Part shown: piece by piece, positions 31,939-38,972 of the stretch
Layout of the letters: each line of letters begins with the position of its first letter
How positions within the stretch are numbered: the first letter of the stretch is position 1
Source: Thiobacillus sp.
Lineage (GTDB): Bacteria; Pseudomonadota; Gammaproteobacteria; Burkholderiales; Thiobacillaceae
DNA length: 64,000 bases
NCBI RefSeq assembly: GCF_030696885.1
Contig: NZ_JAUYRI010000017.1
Location: 225,212-289,211, forward strand
Direction of reading: 5' to 3'
The notes under the pieces: model-generated
What the model saw: the letters and a program-made list of their open reading frames with translations, nothing else
Databases searched by the model: none
Told to the model about the DNA's origin: nothing
Program-made: the position numbers and the translations under genes

Positions 31939-32073
31939 TAAGGTCAGCCTGCCCCTCCGGCCGGCCTGCCCGGATAACGAGTTCCTGTCGCTGCCGTCCG
32001 GCTTTCGACAGCGCGCACGTAGGGCGCAGGTGGCCGTGCTTGCGCGCTGGCGCCTTGCGCGCCCGATCATGCC

Positions 32074-32089
32074 GGGTACGAAATTTGCC
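32074..32089 (+). promoter_or_regulatory. Sigma-54 promoter of prsT
   Basis: GGGTACGAAATTTGCC fits the -24/-12 consensus TGGCACG-N4-TTGCW with exact GG-to-GC spacing and matches at G2 G3 A5 C6 G7 T12 T13 G14 C15. Transcription would start near 32100, about 50 bases before the prsT ATG. RpoN with PrsK/PrsR is known to drive XrtA/PEP-CTERM genes in related bacteria. Confidence 0.7.
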
Positions 32090-32151
32090 CTGTTGGGACT
32101 GTCGGATGCTGCGGACATGCCGCGCCGCAACCGGATACCAACAAGGACGAG

Positions 32152-34917
32152 ATGAGTAACCCAATGCCGAACGCTTCACTGAAGGACACCGATTCCCCAC
32201 GTGTCAAAACGCGCGTGGCCCCGTATGTCCTGCTGGCCTGCCTGCTGGTCGGAGGGATCACGGCGTCGCCGGCGCAGGCCGACCGTGCCGCCGCCGCCTC
32301 GCGTTACTACGAGGATGCGCTGGTGCGCTACGAACGGCGCGATGACGCCGGCGCGATCATCCAGCTGAAAAATGCGCTGAGGGAAGACAGCCGCATGTTG
32401 CCGGCGCTGGTGCTGCTGGGCCAGGCGCATGGCCGGCGTGGCGAATACGCGGCCGCCGAACGGGTGCTGGCCGATGCGGAACGTCTGGGCGTGGCGCGCG
32501 CCCAGATCGTGGTGCATCAGGCGGAGGCCTACTTCGGCCAGGCGAAGTACAGGGCCTTGCTGGAAAAATTCGGTGTCGATGGCCTGCCCGCGGCGCCGCG
32601 CCTGGAAATTCTGCTGCTGCGCGCGCAGTCGCAGATGGCGCTTAATCAGCTCGATTCGGCGCTGGGGTCCGCCCAGGCAGCCGAAGCGGTTGCGGGCGGG
32701 GCGGCGCGCGCGCTGGCGCTGCAGGCGCGCATTCATCTCAATGCGGGCCGGCCGCAGGACGCGCAGGCCAGCGTTGCGCGTGCCCTGCAACGGGCGCCAC
32801 AGGATGCCGACGCATGGAACATGCAGGCCTCGATCGCGCATGCCGCGGGCAATCTGGATCAGGCGCTGCAAAGCTATGGCCGCGCGCTCGCCAGCCAGCC
32901 AGACCACCTCGATGCGCGGCTTGCGCGCGCCGGCCTGCTGCTCGATCTGAACCGCGACCGTGAGGCCTGGGCCGATCTCGAACACCTGCAGAAGAAATTC
33001 GCGTCCGATCCGCGTAGCGCATACCTGCGTGCCCTCTATCACAGCCGCCGCGGCGACGAAGCCCCGGCACGTGAGGCGCTGATCGAGGCCACCCGCACGC
33101 TGTCGCAACTGCCTGCCGAATTCGTGGCGAGCCGCGACCAGCTGCAGTTGCTGGGTGGACTGGCGCATTTCGCGCTGAACGAGTTCGAACGCGCCAAGGG
33201 CTACCTGACCCAGTATCTCAATGTGCGTCCGCGCGAAGTCGGCGCGCGCAAGGTGCTGGGGGCGATCTACCTGTCGGAAAAACAGTACGACCGCGCCCTC
33301 GCCATGCTGGAACCCGCGTTGAAGGCGCAGCCGGATGATGCGCGCATCCTCTCCATGCTCGGCTCGGCGCACATGGGCAAGGGCAATCACGTCAGGGCCT
33401 CGTCCTTGTTTCAGGAAGCGGCGCAGGCAAAGGACAGTCCGGACGTGCAGTTGGGGCTCGGCCTCAGCCTGATCGGCCGCGGCCAGCAGGATGACGGATT
33501 CGCTGCGCTGCAGCGCGCCTACCGACAGGACCCGGGACAGGCCCAGACCGGAGCGCCGCTGGCGATTACGCATCTCAAGCGCGGCGAGCCGGGCAAGGCG
33601 GTGGCCGTGATGGAGGCCGTACTCAAGCGCGAGCCGCGCAATCTGTCGGCGCGCAACCTGCTGGGCGTCGCCCGGCTGGCGGCCGGCGACCGTGCGGGCG
33701 CACGCGCGGCCTACGAGGCCGTCATCAAGGCCAGCCCGTCATTTCACGCAGCCCAGTTGAATCTCGGACGACTCGACGAGGCCGAAGGGCATGCGCCGCG
33801 CGCGCGCCAGCGTTACCTCGGCGTGCTCAAGGCCGATCCCAAACATGTCAGCGCCATGCTCGAGCTGGCGCGACTGGAAGAGGCCGCAGGCCGTTCCGCC
33901 GAGGCGGTGCGCTGGCTCGAAAAAGCCCGCAGCCTGCAGGCGCGCGACCTGCGTCCGATTCTGGCGCTGAGCAGCCTGTACCTGCGGCAGGGCAATGCCC
34001 AGAAGGCGCTCGACATCGCCAAGGACGCGCAGGCCATCGCGCCCGAACAGCCCGACACGCTGATGGCGCTGGCGCTGGCGCAAATCGCTGTCGGCAACGT
34101 CGAGCTTGCGCGTGTCTCGCTCAAGCGCATCAGCCAGCTGGCCTCGTTCGATCCGGGCTGGTTGGTCCGTGTTGCGGCACAGCAGATGCGCGCGGGCGAT
34201 CCCGAAGGCGCCCGCTACACGCTTGGCAAGGTCCTGCTGGCCGAACCGAACCACCTGCCCGCCCTGATGCAGCACATTCAACTCGACCTGCAAACCGGCA
34301 AGCTTGCTGATGCCGAACGCCGCATCACCGCGCTGCTGGAGCAGCCCCATGCGCGCGCCGAAGCCCAAAGCCTGCTGGGCGAACTGCGCATGCGGCAGCA
34401 ACGCCCGGCCGATGCACTGCAGGCCTTCCGCCTTGCCCATACCGGACTCAACTCCCGCGATAGCCTGTTTGGTCTGTACCGCGCGTTGCTGGCGTCGAAG
34501 CAGGCGCGCGAAGCCGCTGCGCTGATGCAGGACTGGAGCCGGCGTCAGCCGGGCGATCGCGGCGCGCGCCATGCCCTTGGTGAGGCCTGGCTTGCGCTCA
34601 AGGATTGGCCGCGCGCGCGCGCCGTATTCGACGAACTGGTCCGCAGCGACGATCGCGATGCGCGCGCCCACAACAACCTTGCCCATGTGCTGCTGCAGCA
34701 GCGCGAACTCGCCGCCGCGCTCGTCCATGCGGAAAAAGCCTACGCACTGGCGCCCAATGTGCCCGAGGTCAACGACACCCTGGGTTGGGTGCTGGTGCAA
34801 CAGGGGCAGGCCGAAAAAGGCCTGCGCTATCTCCGCGATGCGGCATTGCGCGCGCCCGACAATCCCGAGATCCGGGCTCATCTGAATGCAACACTGAAGC
34901 GGCTGGGGCGGAATTGA
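32152..34917 (+). CDS. prsT: XrtA/PEP-CTERM system TPR protein PrsT
   Basis: A 921-residue exported protein made almost entirely of tetratricopeptide repeats (about 50-915), matching the length and layout of PrsT. PrsT accompanies exosortase XrtA loci and is thought to aid export of exopolysaccharide or sorting of PEP-CTERM proteins. The signal peptide is residues 1-43 with likely cleavage after SPAQA. I see no lipobox cysteine, unlike copies described as lipoproteins. The ATG at 32152 has AAGGACGAG upstream. A sigma-54 promoter lies 63 bases upstream. The neighbouring PEP-CTERM gene supports the assignment; the exosortase itself is outside the window. Confidence 0.88.
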   Translation: MSNPMPNASLKDTDSPRVKTRVAPYVLLACLLVGGITASPAQADRAAAASRYYEDALVRYERRDDAGAIIQLKNALREDSRMLPALVLLGQAHGRRGEYAAAERVLADAERLGVARAQIVVHQAEAYFGQAKYRALLEKFGVDGLPAAPRLEILLLRAQSQMALNQLDSALGSAQAAEAVAGGAARALALQARIHLNAGRPQDAQASVARALQRAPQDADAWNMQASIAHAAGNLDQALQSYGRALASQPDHLDARLARAGLLLDLNRDREAWADLEHLQKKFASDPRSAYLRALYHSRRGDEAPAREALIEATRTLSQLPAEFVASRDQLQLLGGLAHFALNEFERAKGYLTQYLNVRPREVGARKVLGAIYLSEKQYDRALAMLEPALKAQPDDARILSMLGSAHMGKGNHVRASSLFQEAAQAKDSPDVQLGLGLSLIGRGQQDDGFAALQRAYRQDPGQAQTGAPLAITHLKRGEPGKAVAVMEAVLKREPRNLSARNLLGVARLAAGDRAGARAAYEAVIKASPSFHAAQLNLGRLDEAEGHAPRARQRYLGVLKADPKHVSAMLELARLEEAAGRSAEAVRWLEKARSLQARDLRPILALSSLYLRQGNAQKALDIAKDAQAIAPEQPDTLMALALAQIAVGNVELARVSLKRISQLASFDPGWLVRVAAQQMRAGDPEGARYTLGKVLLAEPNHLPALMQHIQLDLQTGKLADAERRITALLEQPHARAEAQSLLGELRMRQQRPADALQAFRLAHTGLNSRDSLFGLYRALLASKQAREAAALMQDWSRRQPGDRGARHALGEAWLALKDWPRARAVFDELVRSDDRDARAHNNLAHVLLQQRELAAALVHAEKAYALAPNVPEVNDTLGWVLVQQGQAEKGLRYLRDAALRAPDNPEIRAHLNATLKRLGRN

Positions 34918-35012
34918 CCCGGCCCGTATCCTTGTCGCCCTTTTTTACACTTTTGATGAGATCAACAGGCAGAAATCAACCAACTAATTGATAGTTAAGT
35001 AAATTAATTTTT

Positions 35013-35028
35013 TGGTATTGAACTTGCT
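35013..35028 (+). promoter_or_regulatory. Sigma-54 promoter of the PEP-CTERM gene
   Basis: TGGTATTGAACTTGCT has the invariant GG and GC at correct spacing and a full TTGCT -12 element. Transcription would start near 35040, some 33 bases before the ATG. The surrounding 34940-35012 is unusually AT-rich, which would favour bending by IHF. Confidence 0.75.
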
Positions 35029-35072
35029 TTAAGTCAGGCAACACCATAACCCCTCAGCTTCTGGAGCACACA

Positions 35073-35864
35073 ATGATAATCATGCGGACTTCCACCCATC
35101 TGGCCGGCCTGGTTGCGGCTGCGGCACTGTGCGGTGCAGGCAGCGCGTTTGCTGCCACCTGGACCTTCACCGGTGCATTGGAACAGCCCGCAGGGTATGG
35201 CGCGGCGACGGATACGGCCGGCGGCGTGACGGCCACCGCCACGGCGTGGGCGAACACGGCCAACGGCCCCAGCGGCACCAACACGGTGCTGGCAAGTGCC
35301 TACCTCACCCCGCAGGGCACCAGCGGTGTGGGTGCGCGGCATGCTGACAGCGAGTCCACCAGTTCGCCGCAGCATGCGATCGACAACGACGGCCGCATCG
35401 AATCCGTGCTGTTCAGCTTTGCCGGCGACAAGGTCAATCTGAGCGCCACCTATTTCGGCTGGGTCGACAACGATTCCGACTATTCCGTCTACGCCTACAC
35501 CGGTGCGGGCACAGGCGGCGTCGCAGGCCTGACCTATGCGGACCTCACCAGCAACGGCTGGAGTCTGGTCGGCCACTACAACAGCAACAGCAGCGCAGGC
35601 AGCAAGTCGATCAACAGCGACATCTTCTCCAGCTACTGGCTGATCGGCGCCTACAACGGCACCGGATCGGGCATGGATACCAAGAAGGACTACTTCAAGC
35701 TGAAGTCCGTGACCGGCGCCACGTGCGCCGACACGCCAGGGGGCAAGGGATGCGGCCGCACACCGCCGCCCGGAGGCAGCATTCCGGAGCCCGGCACGCT
35801 ATTGCTGGTCGGCATCGGCATGCTGGGCCTCACGCGCATGAAGCGCCGCCAGACGGCGGCTTGA
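35073..35864 (+). CDS. PEP-CTERM sorting-domain surface protein (XDP1-like)
   Basis: A 263-residue exosortase substrate. The signal peptide covers about 1-27 (cleavage near AFA-ATW). The mature domain is Ser/Thr/Asn-rich and includes SSPQHAIDNDGRIESVLFSF and LTSNGWSLVGHY, resembling exosortase-dependent surface protein XDP1; I am only moderately sure of that subfamily. The C-terminal sorting signal is complete: IPEPGTLLLVGIGMLGL followed by basic RMKRRQ. XrtA should cleave at PEP and release the protein to the surface. The ATG at 35073 has GGAG eight bases upstream. A strong terminator follows. Confidence 0.9.
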   Translation: MIIMRTSTHLAGLVAAAALCGAGSAFAATWTFTGALEQPAGYGAATDTAGGVTATATAWANTANGPSGTNTVLASAYLTPQGTSGVGARHADSESTSSPQHAIDNDGRIESVLFSFAGDKVNLSATYFGWVDNDSDYSVYAYTGAGTGGVAGLTYADLTSNGWSLVGHYNSNSSAGSKSINSDIFSSYWLIGAYNGTGSGMDTKKDYFKLKSVTGATCADTPGGKGCGRTPPPGGSIPEPGTLLLVGIGMLGLTRMKRRQTAA

Positions 35865-35884
35865 ATCCAGCGCGCGCAGTCCAA

Positions 35885-35908
35885 CCCCGCTTTTGCGGGG
35901 TTTTTTTT
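35885..35908 (+). terminator. Rho-independent terminator after the PEP-CTERM gene
   Basis: CCCCGC, loop TTTT, GCGGGG, then eight T: a compact perfect hairpin 20 bases after the stop. Confidence 0.95.
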
Positions 35909-35986
35909 CGGCACGGCCTGCCGCCGGCAGCATATCGACGCGCTGCGGAGCTGCTATGTTGAAGCCTTACTGATCCAGGAGCCTGC

Positions 35987-36373
35987 ATGAAGCAGTTCAA
36001 CCCGCGCGAGGCGCACGCTTTTCTGCAGTCTCATCCCGAGGCCGTATTCATTGATTGCCGTTCCGAGATCGAATATCTGTTCGTCGGCCATCCCGTCGGC
36101 GCGATCCATATTGCCTGGCAGGACAGCCCGGACTGGGATGTCAATCCGGACTTTCTCGGCCACGCGCGCAAGGCGGCCTCGGTCAACCGCCCAGTGGTGC
36201 TGATCTGCCGTTCCGGGCGGCGCTCGGCGGACGCCGGCCGCTACCTCGAAAAATACGGCTTTCCCGAGGTGTACAACATTCAGCACGGGTTCGAGGGTGA
36301 TATGGACGCGTCGCATCACCGCAGTACGAAGAACGGCTGGCGGTTTGACGGCTTGCCATGGGAGCAGACCTGA
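35987..36373 (+). CDS. Single-domain rhodanese
   Basis: A 128-residue cytoplasmic rhodanese. The active loop is CRSGRRS with the persulfide-forming C74. The flanking VFIDCRSEIEYLFVGHP and VYNIQHGFEGDMD are typical of single-domain thiosulfate sulfurtransferases. The C terminus (KNGWRFDGLPW) matches a common proteobacterial subgroup. It should carry sulfane sulfur between thiols; the donor is unknown. The ATG at 35987 has AGGAG nine bases upstream. It is monocistronic, preceded by the PEP-CTERM terminator. Confidence 0.92.
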   Translation: MKQFNPREAHAFLQSHPEAVFIDCRSEIEYLFVGHPVGAIHIAWQDSPDWDVNPDFLGHARKAASVNRPVVLICRSGRRSADAGRYLEKYGFPEVYNIQHGFEGDMDASHHRSTKNGWRFDGLPWEQT

Positions 36374-36473
36374 GCTTGTTTGTTCACACGACGTAGCCCC
36401 CGTCGCGGGGATTGTCCCGGGACGCTGCGTTCGGCTACGCCCTGTAGTCAGAGTCTGCTCCTTCGGTCCGGAC

Positions 36474-36502
36474 GAAAAAAATCCCGCACGGATTCGAGCG
36501 GG
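36474..36502 (-). terminator. Rho-independent terminator of the BON lipoprotein gene
   Basis: On the minus strand GC-paired arms CCCGC and GCGGG with a ten-base loop are followed by A and six or seven T (the plus-strand A-run 36475-36481). A second, stronger hairpin without a T-run (GTCGCTGCCGG/CCGGCAGCGAC, 36519-36549) lies between it and the gene. Confidence 0.75.
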
Positions 36503-36566
36503 GCGACAGACCGGCACAGTCGCTGCCGGATTCAACCTCCGGCAGCGACTAGCGATAAGCGATGAC

Positions 36567-36881
36567 TTACTTCAGACGCATGTCGTTCTTGACGGTTGTC
36601 ACGCCCTTGACGCTGCGCGCAACTTCGACCGCCTTATTGATGTCGGCCTGCGAGTTGACGAAGCCGCTCAGCTGAACCGCACCTTTGAAGGTATCGACCT
36701 TGATCTCGAGCGATTTCAGGCTGGGTTCATTGAAAATCGCGGCTTTCACCTTGGTGGTGATGACGGCGTCGTCGACATACTCGCCGGTGCCCTGCTTCTG
36801 CGAAGTCGATGCGCACCCGACGACAGAAACCAGTGTGACGGCCAGAAAGGCGGCTGAAAGCACTTTGTTGAATTTGTTCAT
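36567..36881 (-). CDS. BON-domain lipoprotein
   Basis: A 104-residue lipoprotein: signal peptide 1-22, lipobox VVGC with C23, then a single BON domain (about 35-104) with VTTKVKAAIF, GAVQLSGFVNSQADINKAVEVARSVKGVTTVKNDMR. BON domains (OsmY, DolP) bind phospholipid surfaces and are usually induced by osmotic or envelope stress. The ATG at 36881 is the natural start. It is transcribed away from the DUF4398-OmpA pair. The 416-bp region between them contains three copies of a 16-bp dyad and probably controls both directions. Confidence 0.9.
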   Translation of the reverse strand: MNKFNKVLSAAFLAVTLVSVVGCASTSQKQGTGEYVDDAVITTKVKAAIFNEPSLKSLEIKVDTFKGAVQLSGFVNSQADINKAVEVARSVKGVTTVKNDMRLK

Positions 36882-37034
36882 GTTTGATTCTCCCGATGTG
36901 AGTTAAGAAATTGCCTGGCCCCGGCTTCTTGCCGACACAAGCCGCGCAACGCAATGCAATCGCGCCGCACGGGCCGTATCTGCAGGCCGTATTGAAACCA
37001 TGGCATCAATGTAGTCAGAAAAGCAGAACGGGTC

Positions 37035-37050
37035 TGTACGGTGGCGCACA
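37035..37050. promoter_or_regulatory. Dyad operator, site 1
   Basis: TGTACG-GTGG-CGCACA. It belongs to a family of five intergenic dyads with consensus TGTDCG-N4-CGYRYN in 36.9-48.2 kb. It is 154 bp upstream of the BON gene start. The rest of the 36882-37297 gap shows no gene. Confidence 0.55.
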
Positions 37051-37104
37051 TACGGAGAACGGAACTGGCCGGGCAGGATGTTGGCGGGCCGCAAAGAAGG
37101 GCTA

Positions 37105-37120
37105 TGTACGATGCCGTACA
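37105..37120. promoter_or_regulatory. Dyad operator, site 2 (perfect palindrome)
   Basis: TGTACG-ATGC-CGTACA, perfectly symmetric over 16 bp. It starts 70 bp from site 1 and 60 bp from site 3. Confidence 0.65.
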
Positions 37121-37164
37121 GACGCCGCCCTGTTTTCGTCCTACGGTTAGAACATCGAAGTCTG

Positions 37165-37180
37165 TGTGCGATGTCGCATA
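37165..37180. promoter_or_regulatory. Dyad operator, site 3
   Basis: TGTGCG-ATGT-CGCATA. Changes relative to site 2 are mostly paired so as to keep the symmetry (A/T to G/C at matching positions), which argues for a protein-binding site. It ends 118 bp before the DUF4398 start. Confidence 0.6.
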
Positions 37181-37244
37181 TGCAGAATTGCGCAAAGTCA
37201 CCGCGCCGTTATTCGACGACAAACAAAAGGGCTGCAATTGCACC

Positions 37245-37260
37245 AGGCTTTTTTATTGCA
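37245..37260 (+). promoter_or_regulatory. Sigma-54-like promoter of the DUF4398-OmpA pair
   Basis: AGGCTTTTTTATTGCA has GG and GC at exact -24/-12 spacing and a full TTGCA, but lacks the CACG part. The start would be near 37272, 26 bases before the ATG. Dyads 2 and 3 would then sit about 90-165 bp upstream, a normal enhancer distance. Confidence 0.5.
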
Positions 37261-37297
37261 ACGATTGTGTTCGATGTTCAACTCAATGGATGGAACG

Positions 37298-37693
37298 ATG
37301 ATGAAAAACACATACCCCCCCAAATCGAATCAAGTGATGCTCAGGATCGGCATGGCGGTGTCGGCGGTCGTACTGATGGCGGGTTGCGCAAGCAATCCGG
37401 CGCCGACAGAACAGATGGCCGTATCCAGGGCTGCGGTGAGCAGTGCATTGGCCGCCGGGGGCAATCAGTTTGCACCGGTACAGTTCAAGTCCGCTTCGGA
37501 CAAGCTGGCTGCTGCCGAGCGGGCCATGGCCGACAAGGACTATGAGCTTGCCTTGCGACTGGCCGAACAGGCGGAGGTTGACGCCAAGCTGGCCGCAGAG
37601 ATGGCGCGCTCAACCAAGGCCCAACGCGCTGCGGACGCCCTGCAGGACGATATTCGCGTGCTGCGCCAGGAAATCGACCGTCAGTCCAAATAA
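37298..37693 (+). CDS. DUF4398 lipoprotein
   Basis: A 131-residue lipoprotein: signal peptide to residue 29, lipobox LMAGC with C30, then a DUF4398 helical hairpin (about 45-120) with FAPVQFKSASDKLAAAERAMADKDYELALRLAEQAEVDAKLAA-type heptads. It ends in a coiled coil. Function is unknown; these proteins are usually encoded immediately before an OmpA-family protein that carries its own DUF4398 region, as here, 18 bases downstream. The pair may form a stress-induced outer-membrane/peptidoglycan tether. Start at ATG 37298 or 37301. Confidence 0.85.
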   Translation: MMKNTYPPKSNQVMLRIGMAVSAVVLMAGCASNPAPTEQMAVSRAAVSSALAAGGNQFAPVQFKSASDKLAAAERAMADKDYELALRLAEQAEVDAKLAAEMARSTKAQRAADALQDDIRVLRQEIDRQSK

Positions 37694-37711
37694 TCATCAA
37701 CGGAGCTCATC

Positions 37712-38740
37712 ATGAAAACAAATCGATATCTTCCCCTGAGCCTGATCGCTGCCGCGATGCTCGCGGGCTGCAGCACCATGCCGTCGCAAAACACAGCACT
37801 CGAAGAGGCGCGCAGCGTTTACAGCAGCGCACGCACCAATCCCCAGGTCACCAGCCTGGCACCGCTTGAGCTGCAGAAAGCCGGCGAGTCGCTGAACAAG
37901 GCGGATGCGGCACTGAGCAAGGGTGACAGTGATGTCACGGTCAATCAACTGGCCTATCTCACCAAGCAGCAGGTGGCCATTGCACAGGAAACCGCCAAGC
38001 GCAAAGCCGCTGAGCAGGCGGTCGTCAACGCCAGCGCGCAACGCGACCAGGTTCGCCTTGCGGCGAGAACGGCCGAAGCCGATGCGGCCAAACGGCAGGT
38101 GGCGAAGACGCAGGCTGAGGTCGATGAAGCCAGACGACAGGCGGCGATCGCGCAGGAAAATGCCGATCGACAAGCTGCCGCATTGGCGGCCGCCAATGCC
38201 CAGGCTCAACGCGACGAAGCACTGATTGCGGCGCGACAGGCAGAGGCCGAAGAGGCCAGACGGCAGGCGGAGCTCGCACGGCAATCTGCCGAGCAGCAAG
38301 CTGCCGCATACCAGGCACGCATCGCGGAGCAGGAACAGAAACTGAAGGAGTTGGACGCCAAGAAAACGGAGCGCGGCATGGTGATCACGCTGGGCGACGT
38401 GCTGTTCGCGGTCAACAGGGCGGAGTTGTCAGCGGGCGGCATGCGCAACGTGCAAAAGCTGGCCGATTTCCTCACTCAATACCCGCAGCGCAAGGTGTTG
38501 ATTGAAGGCCACACGGACAGCACGGGCAGCCGCAGTATCAATCAGCCGCTCTCAGAACGACGCGCCGATGCCGTGCGGTCGGCTTTGGCCGGCATGGGAA
38601 TCAGCGGAGACCGCATTGAAACACGCGGTTACGCCGAGACCTATCCGGTTGCCAGCAACAACACGGCCGCCGGTCGTCAATTGAATCGGCGCGTGGAAAT
38701 CATCCTCTCCGACGACAACGGCAATATCGTTCCCCGCTAG
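37712..38740 (+). CDS. DUF4398/OmpA-family lipoprotein
   Basis: A 342-residue lipoprotein: lipobox LAGC (C20), a DUF4398-like helical region (about 28-90) similar to the preceding gene product, a long Ala/Gln/Glu/Arg coiled coil (about 90-215) and a C-terminal OmpA peptidoglycan-binding domain (about 225-335; GHTDSTGS, NQPLSERRADAVRSAL, NRRVEIIL). It should anchor in the outer membrane by lipid and bind peptidoglycan across a long helical spacer. Co-transcribed with the upstream DUF4398 gene. A terminator follows 28 bases after the stop. Confidence 0.9.
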   Translation: MKTNRYLPLSLIAAAMLAGCSTMPSQNTALEEARSVYSSARTNPQVTSLAPLELQKAGESLNKADAALSKGDSDVTVNQLAYLTKQQVAIAQETAKRKAAEQAVVNASAQRDQVRLAARTAEADAAKRQVAKTQAEVDEARRQAAIAQENADRQAAALAAANAQAQRDEALIAARQAEAEEARRQAELARQSAEQQAAAYQARIAEQEQKLKELDAKKTERGMVITLGDVLFAVNRAELSAGGMRNVQKLADFLTQYPQRKVLIEGHTDSTGSRSINQPLSERRADAVRSALAGMGISGDRIETRGYAETYPVASNNTAAGRQLNRRVEIILSDDNGNIVPR

Positions 38741-38768
38741 ACCTTAGCGAAAAAGGTATTGCAAGGAG

Positions 38769-38793
38769 AAGCCGCTCGGATGAGTGGCTTTTT
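38769..38793 (+). terminator. Rho-independent terminator after the OmpA gene
   Basis: AAGCCGCTC, loop GGAT, GAGTGGCTT (one G-T pair), then TTT. The remaining 38794-38972 to the converging GGDEF-EAL gene contains no gene; a GGCGGGCCCCCGCC palindrome near 38886-38899 is the only visible structure. Confidence 0.8.
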
Positions 38794-38972
38794 CGTTATG
38801 GAAGATACTGCTGGAAGGCTATCGGCACACCGCGCCAGGGGGTGCGAATCCGTTGAGGTCGCACACTCTCTGCCGGGGGCATCGGCGGGCCCCCGCCTTG
38901 CTGGCGGTATTGCGACCAGCGGTAGTGTCCCGTCGCTGCTCGGATGCAGATAGCCACCCCCCTCCCGAAACC

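Noticed and set aside
31904-32073. Possible cobalamin, SAM or SAH riboswitch before metH
   Set aside because: None of the conserved boxes of these riboswitches could be found on the metH strand.
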